From: Periplaneta americana
Lineage: Eukaryota; Arthropoda; Insecta; Blattodea; Blattidae
Direction of reading: 5' to 3'
Length of the DNA: 64,000 nucleotides
NCBI RefSeq assembly: GCF_040183065.1
Contig: NC_091120.1
Location: 18,813,208-18,877,207, forward strand
Of the stretch, positions 48,245-59,902 are shown piece by piece (the stretch's first letter is position 1; the number at the start of each line of letters is the position of its first letter). The notes below the pieces were generated by a model. It made no database searches, was not told the origin of the DNA, and saw nothing but the letters and a program-made list of their open reading frames with translations. The translations under genes were made by a program, and so were the position numbers.

Positions 48245-49435
48245 TTAATAACAAAAGTAATAATTATGATTAAGGTGCTGATAATAATGATAATGATTAT
48301 GATTAAGGTCCTGATAACAATGATGATTATGATTATGATTAAGATGGTGATAATAAGTTAATTATAATAATTATTATGATTAAGGTGCTGATAATAATGA
48401 TAATGATTATGATTAAGGTGCTGATAATAATGATTATGATTAAGGCCCTGATGATGATTATGATTATGATTAAGATGCTGATAATAAGTCAATTATAATA
48501 ATGATTATGATTAAGGTGCTGATAATAATGATAATGATTATGATTAAGGTGCTGATAATAATGATTATGATTATGATTAAGGTGTTGATAATAATGATTA
48601 TGATTAAGGTCTTGATAATAATGATTATGATTATGATTAAGGTGCTGATAATAATGATTATGATTAAGGTCTTGATAATAATGATTATGATTAAGGCCCT
48701 GATGATGATTATGATTATGATTAAGGTGCTGATAATAAGTCAATTATAATAATGATTATGATTAAGGTGCTGATAATAATGATAATGATTATGATTAAGG
48801 TGCTGATAATAAGGATTATGATTAAGGCCCTGATGATGATTATGATTATGATTAAGGTGCTGATTATAAGTCAATTATAATAATGATTATGATTAAGGTG
48901 CTGATAAGAATGATTATGATTATGATTAAGGTGCTGATAATAATGATTATGATTAAGGTCTTGATAATAATGATTATGATTATGATTAAGGTGCTGATAA
49001 TAATGATTATGATTAAGGTCTTGATAATAATGATTATGATTAAGGTCCTGACAATAATGATGATTATGATTATGATTAAGGTGCTGATAATAAGTCAATT
49101 ATAATAATGATTATGATTAAGGTGCTGATAATAATGATAATGATTATGATTAAGGTGCTGATAATAAGGATTATGATTAAGGCCCTGATGATGATTATGA
49201 TTATGATTAAGGTGCTGATTATAAGTCAATTATAATAATGATTATGATTAAGGTGCTGATAATAATGATTATGATTATGATTAAGGTGCTGATAATAATG
49301 ATTATGATTAAGATCTTGATAATAATGATTATGATTAAGGTGCTGATAATAATGATAATGATTATGATAAGGTGCTGATAATAATGATTATGATTAAGGT
49401 GCTGATAATAATGATAATGATTAAGTGTTGCAATT
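48245..49435. repeat. Higher-order minisatellite of GATTATGATTAAGG-type units
   Basis: Basic units of 18-30 bp (ATGATTATGATTAAGGTGCT and GATAATAATG variants) are arranged in blocks punctuated by AAGTCAATTATAATAATG at about 48487, 48727, 48870, 49092 and 49226. Open frames on both strands (His/Asn/Tyr-rich on minus, Ile/Met-rich on plus) result from stop-free periodicity. Confidence 0.95.
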
Positions 49436-49619
49436 ATTTGGTGCATTTGGGTTCCACCATCGATTTCCAGATGGATGGCGATCCTGGTGCTTGTTCACTC
49501 CCACATCTTACTGATTTTAACATTGGGGTACACAATCTGTTATATATTATGTGATCAAGGCTAATACCGATCTGGATGCTAGATTTACCGTGAAAAACCT
49601 ACCCTTGGACAGATCACTA

Positions 49620-49622
49620 TAT

Positions 49623-49677
<55 letters not shown>

Positions 49678-49685
49678 CACTATAT

Positions 49686-49738
<53 letters not shown>

Positions 49739-49751
49739 GTATATATATATA
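49620..49751. repeat. (TA)n with TATATG interruptions
   Basis: Two related (TA)n blocks, each preceded by ATCACTATATTATATA. Confidence 0.95.
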
Positions 49752-50005
49752 GTTGTTGTGATGCAAGAAAACCTGTTTCTTGTTCCTAGCTCCTAAACTA
49801 AAGCCGAAAATAAATATTTTTTGGGAGTGCATTCTGTCCTTTTGTCCTCTGATTTTGTTCATATTCAATATAAATAATAAATATAATTGAATATGAACAA
49901 AATCAGAGGACAAAAGGACAGAAGGCACTCCAAAAAAAATGTTTCTTTTCGACTTTAGTTTAGGCGCTAGAAACAAGAAACAGGTTTTCTTGCATCACAA
50001 CAACT
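49752..50005. mobile_element. Near-perfect palindromic MITE (254 bp)
   Basis: The ends are AGTTGTTGTGATGCAAGAAA and its exact complement. The arms stay paired for about 120 bp each, including CAAAATCAGAGGACAAAAGG, around a loop of under 15 bp. TATA/AT flanks are compatible with TA insertion. Confidence 0.88.
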
Positions 50006-50254
50006 ATCGTAAAAGTTAGGAAGTAAAAATGGATCCACATTTTCTTAACTCATTATATTAGTCTTCGTTAATTCCAATCTGGGAAACTGTTAGGGCTACA
50101 AATGCTTACATCTCATGTTAATTGAAATATAAGTTTCAAGGTATCACCTACTTGATTTAATATTTTTATCCGGCATTATATTTAACACTTATTTTAATAA
50201 AGAAAGCGAACGTGCTTTTAGTGTATGGTATACATTAAACACCATCTCATTTGA
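50006..50254. other. No feature recognised
   Basis: AT-rich spacer before the RTE tail. Confidence 0.4.
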
Positions 50255-51341
50255 TACTTACTTATGGCTTTTAGAGAATTCGGAGGTTCATTGTTGGCCT
50301 CACATAAACCCGCCATGGATCCCTGTTAGAGATGAACAACGATCGAGAAAGCAAGACTAACAGCGCCCGCAAAGCCGAAAACCCGCACGACAATGCTGTA
50401 TACGTCGTGTCGTTGACGTAAAGACTGCTTGTGAGTGTTTCGAGACGCCGAGATTGATCACTCCCGAAGTCCCGAACGTCAAGCAGCCTTAAATCGCCAC
50501 AATTGTTTATACCCGACTGAACTTTTATCTACTTTGGCAACTGTTATATATGTATAAACAATCAAGTAGCCTAATTGAAACATCATCTCTACCTTTCAGT
50601 GTATAATAATCCGTTCCCCAGTCATTATTTAATTACCACGCTCTTATCAAAAGGCTAGGAATTTTCTTTTCATATGTTTTGGATCAAGTGTGCAATCTCA
50701 AGTAAAAAGATATTCATGTTATATTTCTTAGAAATGCAAATTTATTTGAGAATTGTTTTTTTTTTCTATTTATATATATCCATAGGTCATATCATATAAT
50801 ATAACCACAACATTTTGGTAACTAAGATACTGTACTGTTTTTTCTTTTTGTCTCATTTAAACATTTATGATATTATTTATTTCAATTATGTATGTCATTC
50901 AAAGTTACGAAATCTTTCCACGCCGACCAAATGCTATTTCGAGAATGATGAGCGAGACTCGAAGCGCACGAGAATGACGAGACGAGACTCGAAAGACAAA
51001 TGCAACGAACACAGCGAGCGAGAGCGGCAGTTAGTTTTGTTCATCATTAGTCCTTATCCTGTGCAAGATTAATCCAGTCCGTACCTTCATATCCAACCTC
51101 CCTCAAATCCATTTTAATGTTATTCTCTCATCTACGTCTCGGCCTCCCCAAAGATCTTTCTCCCTCAGGTCTTCCAACTAACACTCTAGATGCTTTGCTG
51201 GATTCGCCCATACGTGCTACATGTCCTGTCCATCTGAAACGTCTGGATCTAATGTTTCTAATTATGTTGGGCGAAGAATACAATGCGTGCAGTTCTACGT
51301 TGTATAACTTTCTCCATTCTCCTGTAACTTCATCCCTCTTA
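50255..51341 (-). pseudogene. RTE-like LINE 3' fragment interrupted by a hAT-type MITE
   Basis: The tail is at 50255-50326 and coding remnants at 51050-51341 on the minus strand (KRDEVTGEWRKLYNVELHAL, SSPNIIRNIRSRRFRWTGHV, GRPEGERSLGRPRRR). The two parts are contiguous in intact copies, so 50327-51049 is a later insertion. It is truncated at 51341 by an inverted-repeat element. Confidence 0.82.
50327..51049 (-). mobile_element. hAT-type MITE (723 bp), copy 1
   Basis: The ends are TAGAGATGAAC and TAATGATGAAC-type. The host duplication ATCCCTGT / GTCCTTAT is a worn form of the RTE sequence GTCCCTAT (8 bp). It matches 59903-60638 in reverse orientation along its length, including TCTCGTCATTCTCGTGCGCT-like words. 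Confidence 0.72.
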
Positions 51342-51896
51342 CAAGCAAACGTTCTGATGAGGGCAGATAAAAAAGTTAAATTTTTTTCTTCCACCATGTT
51401 AATAATGTCAAAAGAAACGCTTATACAAATTTTGGCCACTCGACCACAATTACGAGGCCCTCCAGAAAGTGAGTTTCCTTTGGGGCCGCTTACAGAAAAA
51501 AGCACAATTGCATGGAAATATTTATTGAAACAGATACAGCAATTGTTGCGCTTTTTGTCAACATATCCCCCACTGGAATTGAGACATTTGTCATACCATG
51601 GGATCAATTTTTGTGTCGTAGAAGTCAGCCGCCTCAGATCGGGACCAGCGTTTGACTGCGTCTGCATCTCTCTCTGTCGATCCCATGATATGAGAAATGT
51701 CTGAATTCCGATGGAAAATATGTTGAAAAATAGCTCAACAATTGCTGTGTCCGTTCCAATAAATTTGTCCAATGAAATTGCGTTTTTTTTTCTGTTAGCG
51801 GGCCCTGGCGAACTTATTTTTTACGGCCTTCGTAATTGCGGTCGAATGGCCAAAATTTGTATAAGCACTTCTTTTGACATTATTAACATGGTGTGC
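51342..51896. mobile_element. Foldback element with mariner transposase fragment
   Basis: The left arm (51355-51605) and right arm (51675-51896) are inverted copies: GTTAATAATGTCAAAAGAAA with its complement, and TTGGCCACTCGACCACAATT with AATTGCGGTCGAATGGCCAA. The central 70 bp encode on the minus strand a mariner C-terminal piece (LTSTTQK-IPWYDKCL). The left arm is related to 600-840. Confidence 0.75.
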
Positions 51897-52690
51897 GAGA
51901 TCGTGCGTATTTGCTTGGTTTCCGCACAAAAACAATCCGCGGTAAGTCTAAAATTCCACATTCAGTATTCCCAACCTAACACACATAACAATTTCCCTCT
52001 TCTTACCGCTTAAGTGACATATTGATTTTACTGCTTTAGGCTTTTAACATATTATTTTTAGAGACGTTCAATATAGTAATAATTATAAATTGGAAACTTA
52101 CCACTGCAATTTCACCTAAATTGCACTGTTAATATTATTGTTTTTAATATTTTTGCAAAAATTAAGTAAACTCTACAACTACACTAAAGTTACTGCATTC
52201 GTGATGCAAGTAACATTAAGGAAGCCGTGAAAAAATCAACAAGATTCCAGATGCCGATGTTATTACTGCAATATGTTATATAAATAATATTGTTTAAATA
52301 TTAAAATGAAAAATAAATCTATACATAACCTTACCGTTTGTTTTAAGCTCGCATTAGACTGGAGGAAAAAAGACAGACGTATATCACGGCCTGCTGGAGT
52401 ATAGTAAACACAGAAAACATTTTATAGCAACAATGTTGAAGGTAGATATTTTTGTTTTGCAAATTTGCCGTCATTGAACAGAAACCAAGATGGAGATTTC
52501 ATTGCAACTAATTTGAAATTCCTCTTTCAGGTATGTAATAGACGATCTTCGCACAAAATAATGTACGATACACGAGCGGTATGTTTTCTTTTAATTCTCG
52601 GAAATTAAAAAAGCTCGACTACGTTTCGCTTTTTCAAACTTATCCTCGAACATGAAAACTTCAACATACCGCTCTTGTAACGCATATTAC
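51897..52690. mobile_element. 0.8-kb interspersed repeat, copy 3 (inverted)
   Basis: Reverse complement of the 27281-28083 family, directly abutting the foldback element at 51896. Confidence 0.82.
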
Positions 52691-52890
52691 TATTTTATAT
52701 GCCCCCATTAGAACGTTTGCTTGTTAGCCTCAAATAGTACGTACCTTATTCTAGAACTATACTATAAGAATACGTGCATGCAATTTCACATTTTACATTC
52801 ATTTTCTTTCTCTTAAAATTACTGCTGATGTAAATGTAGGTCTAACACTTGTTCCTACTTACAATCTCAAGACATGTGTACCGCACCATT

Positions 52891-53213
52891 CTATCCCGTA
52901 TTCTTGTTTCGAGGAGGAAATAGCACACGTGTCGCTTGAAGTACGTTACTAGCAGTGCTTGAATTGACATCGTAGCTCTTATATTTTGCTCTTCTCTGTC
53001 TTTCACATCTTGGGATGTAGCGAATATTTACACGATCGATCTTGCGGCTGGAGTTCAGAAGAGAAGTTATGTCAGCACTTTGCAAACTTGTGAGTTCCGG
53101 GAAAGCTTGCCCTACAGCCGGCTGACTCTGTGGCTGACAATCTCTGCCTTCGTATTTAAAACCTCCCTCACTCTCTGGTATAAATCCCCCAGTTGCTTCT
53201 TGCAACTTTCATA
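52891..53213 (-). CDS. Unrecognised open frame, 104+ codons
   Basis: The frame starts from a TTG after an in-frame stop, so if coding it would be an internal exon (possible weak acceptor ATGAAAG). Composition is balanced: FIPESEGGFKYEGRDCQPQS, QAFPELTSLQSADITSLLNS and RYIPRCERQRRAKYKS. No domain is recognised. No donor with strong consensus or polyadenylation signal stands out. It could be a host exon or an old transposon fragment. Confidence 0.22.
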
Positions 53214-53639
53214 TAGATTTCAGAAAAAAAACTAATAAGATAATTCTTATTTCTACTTCTTCTTCAATTCTTGCTTTGGGTGCAGACTTATTCCGAGTTC
53301 TCAAATCTTCTGAATTTTAATCGATGTGTTTTATGAAACTTGTTCTGCCTCGCCTTTGCTGTTATATTGCATCCTTTCGAAGTAAGATCTTCACTCCTAT
53401 CTCTTTCTAGACGACCACGAAAATAGAAAATATTAAGCTCTTTCCTGATGTGATCTTTACTTACATATTTGGTATCGAAAGTGATATTGGTATTCTAACA
53501 GATTTAATAAAGTTCATATCGTAAGTCTATGTTATAGAAGTTTCCTTTCTGTGATTCTGCGAAGAGTTTTCTGCCATATATACGTACTCGTACTGCCTAG
53601 TCTTCTAGTATGTAATTTTCTTTGAAGTCCTTTTAGTTA

Positions 53640-53740
53640 GTAGTTAGTAGTAGTTAGTGGTGGTAGTAGTAGTAGCCTAGTTGGTAGTGGTATTACAGTA
53701 GTTGGTAGTTAGTAGTAGTAGTAGTAGTAGTAGTAGTAGC

Positions 53741-53796
<56 letters not shown>

Positions 53797-53808
53797 CAGC
53801 AGCAGTAG
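53640..53808. repeat. (TAG)n microsatellite
   Basis: About 170 bp of TAG repeats with interruptions, the insertion site of the 1.1-kb element B. The run resumes at 54907. Confidence 0.95.
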
Positions 53809-53809
53809 T

Positions 53810-54906
53810 CAGGGACATCATTTTATTTTACTAACATTTCTAATATTAACCTGGCTATACCTTTGGATTAACTGTTGAGAACCGGAAACACCGTTTGCCA
53901 CCACCTTCCAAGACTGGAGTTCGATGATACTGGTATAAAATACAAAAAAATCACTTTACTACGTATAGGAGGGAAGAAAAGTAGCTCATCCACTTACGTA
54001 AACTAGGATATAGGCTATCATGACTTTGAGTTTGATAATTTTCATTAGGTTTTGTTTAATCAAATTACAGTACAATATTAACAATAATTGTTTTTACTCA
54101 CGAATTGAGCTATCCATTCGGACGTATTCATTATGCAGTTGATATTATACTGTTACAGCACATTAGCGTACAATATAAAGAATGAAGTTAAATTGCAAAT
54201 AATCATAATATGGATATTTAAACACATTTTTGAAAATGGTGGCCGTTCATTTCGATACAGGCTTCAGTTCTTTTATGCATATTATAGCACTATAGACTAT
54301 TGTACCTAATTTCAATTACCAGTTTCGTCCTTCGTTGGAATAATTCTGTACCTATTCTATAAAAAAGTATCTTACGTACTGTAAATTCAATCTTCACTTC
54401 TGCCCGATCCGAAAAGATAAATTTACTCAGACATGCTGTCTACTGTCTGTCCAAGTGGTTATGTCGCAGGGTCGTTGAAAGGGGGGAAATCACGTGACAG
54501 TTATTTACTTAACGAGGCCCTTTTATTTAAGTTATTTTAAACAGTTGTATAATATTACGTAGACGTCCAATTCCTAACAGAAATTAATGTTTTCATAAAA
54601 GAGCTAAGGCAGTCCAGTCACTAGCCTTTACAGAAGGGTGAACAGAGGCGGATGGGGAAAACGGACGACAATACCTGTGCGAAAATATTGAAGACTCTTT
54701 CGCCACTGGAAAACGCGAACATATTTCTGGAACGTACTGTACTCACTCAGTACTGTTTACTGTGACCGTACGACTCTGTCTGTATATACGGTCTCGGTTC
54801 TGTGTGAAAGACGTGTGGAAGTATACTAGTAGAAGGAGTGGGAGTGAAGTACATTCAAAAACTCAGGTACAATAAAAGTTGAAGTAAAAATAAAATGATA
54901 TCCCTG
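53810..54906. mobile_element. 1.1-kb TIR element (CAGGGACATCAT family), copy B
   Basis: CAGGGACATCATTTTATTTT starts it and the complement ends it at 54906. It is inserted inside a TAG microsatellite, with TAGT on both sides. Confidence 0.85.
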
Positions 54907-54935
54907 TAGTAGTAGCAGTAGCAGCTTCAGGAGCG

Positions 54936-54984
<49 letters not shown>

Positions 54985-55030
54985 CAGCAGCAGCAGCAGC
55001 AGTATAGTAGTAGTAGCAGCAGCAGTAGTA
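54907..55030. repeat. (TAG)n/(CAG)n microsatellite
   Basis: Continuation of the run at 53640-53808 on the other side of element B. Confidence 0.92.
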
Positions 55031-55655
55031 AAGAAACGGATCTATGAACCAACAATCCCGTTCTATAAAGATAAATATAGCCTGTCCCACATTGATGTAA
55101 TAGGTCTGATAGTGGGAGCACGAGGTACCATACCCTCCTTCTTTGCCAACAAATGTAAAAACCTGGGCCTAACACAGCATTGTGAAGGAAATAGCCATTA
55201 GTGCCCTCAAAGGATCGGTTCAGATATTGAGAAATCATTTGTATGGGAGCGATAATGGAAATTTCAATTTATCTTAACCGATGGCTGTTGATTCGTTTAG
55301 ATATCAATGCCAATAAATCCGTACTATTATTTTTCTAGCGGTATATGGCATTCATATCATTTTAACCTATCTGGTGATTTTTTTTTTTTTTTTCCACTTT
55401 CTTAACTGTAAATGAGCACAAACGCTACTTAAGTGTAAATTTTTCTGACATTTTGTATATTCGATTCCCTCATCGTTTCAAATGCATATCATTTTACCTT
55501 TTAGGTGTGTTTACAAATTATATGTAATACGCTTTGTCAAATCTGGCAACTTTTTCATAAGGGAAGCTAACTTTCTTCTTCTTCTTCTAGTATTTTACGT
55601 ATAGACGCTTTCAATGAAAATGAAATTGAAAGATTTTCAAAATGTAGGGCCTATG
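55031..55655. other. No gene recognised
   Basis: No long frames apart from repeat artefacts. Confidence 0.4.
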
Positions 55656-55657
55656 TG

Positions 55658-55659
<2 letters not shown>

Positions 55660-55699
<40 letters not shown>

Positions 55700-55704
55700 T
55701 AATA
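55660..55704. repeat. (AAT)n microsatellite
   Basis: Adjoins the 5' truncation of the RTE fragment; another run is at 56350-56428 after its tail. Confidence 0.93.
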
Positions 55705-56349
55705 ATTGGAAATTTATGTTTTGAAGAGGTGGAGAAGTTCAAATATCTTGGAGCAACAGTAACAAATATAAATGATATTCGGGAGGAAATTAAACACAGA
55801 ATAAATATGGGAAATGCCTTTTATTATTCGGTTGAGAAGCTTTCATCATCCAGTCTGCTGTCAAAAAATCTGAAAGTTAGAATTTATAAAATAGTTATAT
55901 TACCGGTTGTTCTTTATGGTTGTGAAACTTGGACTCTCACTTTGAGAGAGGAACATAGGTTAAGGGTGTTTGAGAATAAGGTGCTTAGGAAAATATTTGG
56001 GGCTAAGAGGGATGAAGTTACAGGAGAATGGAGAAAGTTACACAACACAGAACTGCACGCATTGTATTCTTCACCTGACATAATTAGGAACATTAAATCC
56101 AGACGTTTGAGATGGGCAGGGCAGGTAGCACGTATGGGCGAATCCAGAAATGCATATAGAGTGTTAGTTGGGAGGCCGGAGGGAAAAAGGCCTTTGGGAA
56201 GGCCGAGACGTAGATGGGAGGATAATGTTAAAATGAATTTGAGGGAGGTGGGATATGATGATAGAGAATGAATTAATCTTGCTCAGGATAGGGACCAATG
56301 GCGGGCTTATGTGAGGGCGGCAATCTCCGGGTTCCTTAAAAGCCAGTAA

Positions 56350-56352
<3 letters not shown>
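55705..56352 (+). pseudogene. RTE-like LINE 3' fragment, frame largely open
   Basis: Frame 55729-56271 covers 180 codons: KFKYLGATVTNINDIREEIK, the LYGCETWTLTLREEH motif, KVLRKIFGAKRDEVTGEWRK, HALYSSPDIIRNIKSRRLRW and GRPEGKRPLGRPRRRWEDNV, ending YDDRE then TGA where intact copies have Trp. The tail GAGGGCGGCAATCTCCGGGT has a small deletion and ends in GTAAGTAAT and (AAT)n. The reverse transcriptase core is absent. Confidence 0.9.
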
Positions 56353-56397
<45 letters not shown>

Positions 56398-56574
56398 GTG
56401 CATTAATAATAATAATAATAATAATAGCATAACAAAGGCGATAGATAACAAGGGTTCCCCGGTTGCACTTAAAGTTAAAAGAGGTTCCGCTATGAAAAGA
56501 TTTGATAAACAATGATGTAGCTGATTTGAAACTGGATGTATTAGATACAGAGCACAGCCCAGCTCACATAGATG

Positions 56575-56740
56575 CGTTCTAATTGAATTCCTCAAGATCG
56601 CCAGACTCTCACTCGGTGACGTCACAACGACGACGTCAACTTTCCTACAACTTGACCGTGGATCCCGCCCCCCCTCCACCCGGCGGCAACTTTCACCGCG
56701 CATCCAGCGATTTATTTGTCTCGTGCCGCACGCGGCTTTC
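56575..56740. promoter_or_regulatory. GC-rich block with CRE-like palindrome
   Basis: The stretch is far richer in GC and CpG than its surroundings and contains TGACGTCA (about 56618), a perfect CRE/ATF palindrome, plus a second GACGTC. No adjoining gene is visible, so a regulatory role is only possible. Confidence 0.2.
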
Positions 56741-57079
56741 ATTACCATCTGCAACATTTCTAACAGTGTTGCCAACACACCTGAGCTAGGTCAGATCAAT
56801 TCTAGACAAGGTGGAAGAAGGAAATGCTTAACTCAGCCCATAAATACATGCGAAAAATTACAGACTGTAATGCTTTTCACGGTACTTAGTTCATACGTTT
56901 CATCTTCGAGACTAAAATATTTTGTTTTTCTGGACAGCTGTAATACAGGGACATTATTTTATTTTTACTAACATTTCTAATAGGCTATTCGCCTGGCTAA
57001 ACATTTGGATCAACGGTTGAAAACCGGAAACACCGTTTGCTACCCCCTTCCACGACTGGAGTTCGATGATACTCGCGTA

Positions 57080-57500
57080 ATATAGGTATACTCTATTTTA
57101 TTTCAAGGAGTGCAGTCGGTGGCTCCTTTGAACACCCACTCACAGATTTATGACTTCCTACACAAACAACTCTGACAATTCTATCCTGTCCCTTCGTCCC
57201 AACATTGCACAGTTGCCACAATCCTGGTGACCTTCGAAATTATGCAGTGAAACTGACGGGATTCTTGAAATTCGGAAAAGATGCGGCAACTCTACCTCCA
57301 CGTGGATTTGACGGGCACCTGTCAATTCTTCTGAACGAGGGTTGTGATTGGTTACTAACAAGAGAAGACAAGATTTCCTTCACAGTAAGCAAAACATTTA
57401 TTTATGACAATCAATTAGTAGGGGGCAGTAGAAGGTCTTTCGGCAAAGTCCTTTTTATGAAACTGCACTCCATGAAAAAAAAAAAAAAAAAAAGTATACA
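57080..57500. mobile_element. 0.4-kb TIR element inside copy C
   Basis: The left end TATACTCTATTTTATTTCAA-GGAGTGCAGT mirrors the right end, where GGAGTGCAGT's complement is followed by a 16-A run and GTATA. Absence from copies A and B defines the insertion. Short frames in it are unassigned. Confidence 0.6.
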
Positions 57501-57868
57501 AACAAATCACTTCACTAGGTATAGGAGGGAAGAAAAGTAGTTCATCCATTTACGTAAACTAGGAAATATCACGCTTTTGAGTGTGATAATTTTCATTAGG
57601 TTTTTGTTTAATCAAAATACAGTACAGTATTAACAGTGAGTGTTTTTACTCACGAACTGAGCTATCCATGTGGACGTATTCATCATGCAGTGTATATTAT
57701 ACTGTCTACAGCACATTAGCGTACACTATAGAGAATGAAGTTAAATTGAAAAATAATCATAATATGGATATTTAAACACATTTTTCAAAATGGTGGCCGT
57801 TCATTTCGATACAGGCTTCAGTTCTAATGTGTGTAATTCCAATTATGTTTCGTCCTTCTTACTAGTAA

Positions 57869-58220
57869 TAATAATAATAATCCGTGGAGCTACAGCCTGT
57901 GAGGGGCCTAGACCGACCAGCCGGCTGCTGGCCTCACGCCCACATGCCGAAGCAGAGGTGGACGATCATCCAACCAGAATGGAGGTATCGTGTGGTTAGC
58001 ACGATGATCCCCCCAGCCGTTATAGCTGGTATTAGCAACCGGATTTCGCTACCTATCTTAGCTCCCCAAGTGCATCACGATGCTGGGTGGGCACTGGTCC
58101 CATACACTGGCCGAAATTTCACAAGAAAATGTCTTCCTCCATGAGGACTCGAACCAGCGCGCATTCCGTAACGCGAGTCCTAGGCGGGATGCCTTAGACC
58201 ACGACGCCACGGCGCGGGAC
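57869..58220 (-). mobile_element. Full-length tRNA-derived SINE family 4 with 13-bp target duplication
   Basis: TTCTTACTAGTAA flanks both sides (57856-57868, 58221-58233). The minus-strand head is GTGGCGTCGTGGTCTAAGGC and B box GGTTCGAGTCC. The body includes CCAGCATCGTGATGCACTTG and GTTGCTAATACCAGC; the tail is (TTA)n. Confidence 0.92.
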
Positions 58221-58832
58221 TTCTTACTAGTAACTCATGTTGAAATAATTCTTTACCTACTTTATAAAAGAGTACCTTACGCACTGTAAATTCAATCTTC
58301 ACTTCTGCTCGATCCGAAAATATAAAATTACTCAGACATACTATCTACTGTCCGTCCAAATGGTTATGTCGCAGGATCGTAGAAAGAGAGGAAATCACGT
58401 GACAGTTAATTACTTAACGAGGCCCTTTTATTCAAATCATTTTAAACAGTTGTGTGGGTATAATATTACGTAGACGTCCAATTCCTAACACAACTTAATG
58501 TTCTTAGAAAAGAGCTCAGACAGCCCAGCCACTAGCCTTTACAGAGGGGCGTACAGAAGCAGGTGGGGAAAACCGGATTGCGACATAGAAAAATGGACGA
58601 CAGTACCTGTGCGAAAATGATGCAATATTGAAAGCTCTTTCGTCACTGGAAAACGTGAACATATTTTTGGAACGTACTGTTTACTATGACCGTAAGGCTA
58701 CTGTGACTGTATATGCGGTCTTTGATCTGTGTGGAGGACGGTTGAGCTTCATTAGTAGAAGGAGTGGGAGTGAAGTATATTAAAAAACTCAGGTACAATA
58801 AAAATTGAAGAAAAAATAATATGATGTCCCTG

Positions 58833-59902
58833 TACTTAACTTATCACAACTAACAGTGACTAACAACCAGGCAACGTTGCTTAAGCGCGAATGGCTGGTG
58901 TTGTTCTGAGCGGCTAAAAAGCCGAGACGTCTATTAGAACAGCGATTCGCAATTGTGAGTCTCGAACAAATGTTTCATAGATTGGGAGACAATGCCAGTC
59001 ACAAATCAAATAAGATTAACCTCTATGTGCTGTGTTAATAGTGAAAAGGGATTCTCCTTGTCTTAATCTATTTTCAGTTATAAAACTTTCTGACAATTTA
59101 TTTTTTCCACGGCCGTGACTAAATGTCGGTTTCTAGGTTACCAAAAGCGGGAGACAATGCAGTACTCCTCTCCCTAATATACGTTCTGTATATGTTTTAC
59201 AGCGAGCAATTACCTTAACCAACAAAAACACGTCGTCATTTGTTTCAACAAGAAAGTTTGAACATCAACCCTGGACAATACTTCAGATTTATTTACAGCA
59301 TCAATCTATTAATTCCATTCGATTTTTCATGAATTTAAATATGCAAATTCTGCTAATTTTACCAGTTCAGTGCTTGGGTGTTTATCTGCTGCTAACTTAA
59401 AGTCTATTTTCTGAGGTGAAGGTCCCCCGTTCTGTTGCCACCACATAGTGAATGTCGTACCACGCACCCAGTTAACGTACATGATCTGAAACATTAAATA
59501 ACGACAATTAGTCAATCCTTTTTCCTTTAATAATGTTTTTCTCTCCTCTGCTCATAATTGTTGCACTCCATTCTACTGAGCATGTCTGTGATGTATTTTT
59601 TTTTCTCGGGCTTCCTCTTAGTATTTTACCTCCTTCCCTTCATTAACCCAGATATACGGAAAATTGTTCACTGAATGACAAATTTTATGTGCAGATGCAA
59701 GAATATTAAGACATGACTCCGCAATGAACTGACCGATTTTATCGTGAAACAAGTTTCGGGCATATTATCGTAATATAAATAAATCTTAATGTAAATATAA
59801 ATGAATGAATGAATGAATGAATGAATGAAGTTTTAAATTAATGGGAATATCTAGTTGATCTAAGGGTGACGAAGGTTACCATAGCAACGTAATCATGGAA
59901 AT
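58833..59902. other. No gene recognised
   Basis: Contains a short (GAAT)n run at 59800-59828. The 62-codon minus frame at 59327-59515 has no motif. Confidence 0.4.

Larger units (their letters stand above)
56946..58832. mobile_element. 1.1-kb TIR element (CAGGGACATCAT family), copy C, with two insertions
   Basis: TIR CAGGGACATTATTTTATTTT on the left and its complement on the right, flanked by TA. It is enlarged by a 0.4-kb TIR element (57080-57500) and a SINE (57869-58220); removing both leaves the length of copies A and B. Confidence 0.85.

Noticed and set aside
48489..49446. His/Asn/Tyr-rich minus frames and Ile/Met/Lys plus frames
   Set aside because: Stop-free periodicity of the minisatellite; both strands are open for the same reason.
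57205..57540. 111-codon frame
   Set aside because: It crosses the boundary between a 0.4-kb insertion and copy C and includes the poly(A) run, so it cannot be one gene.
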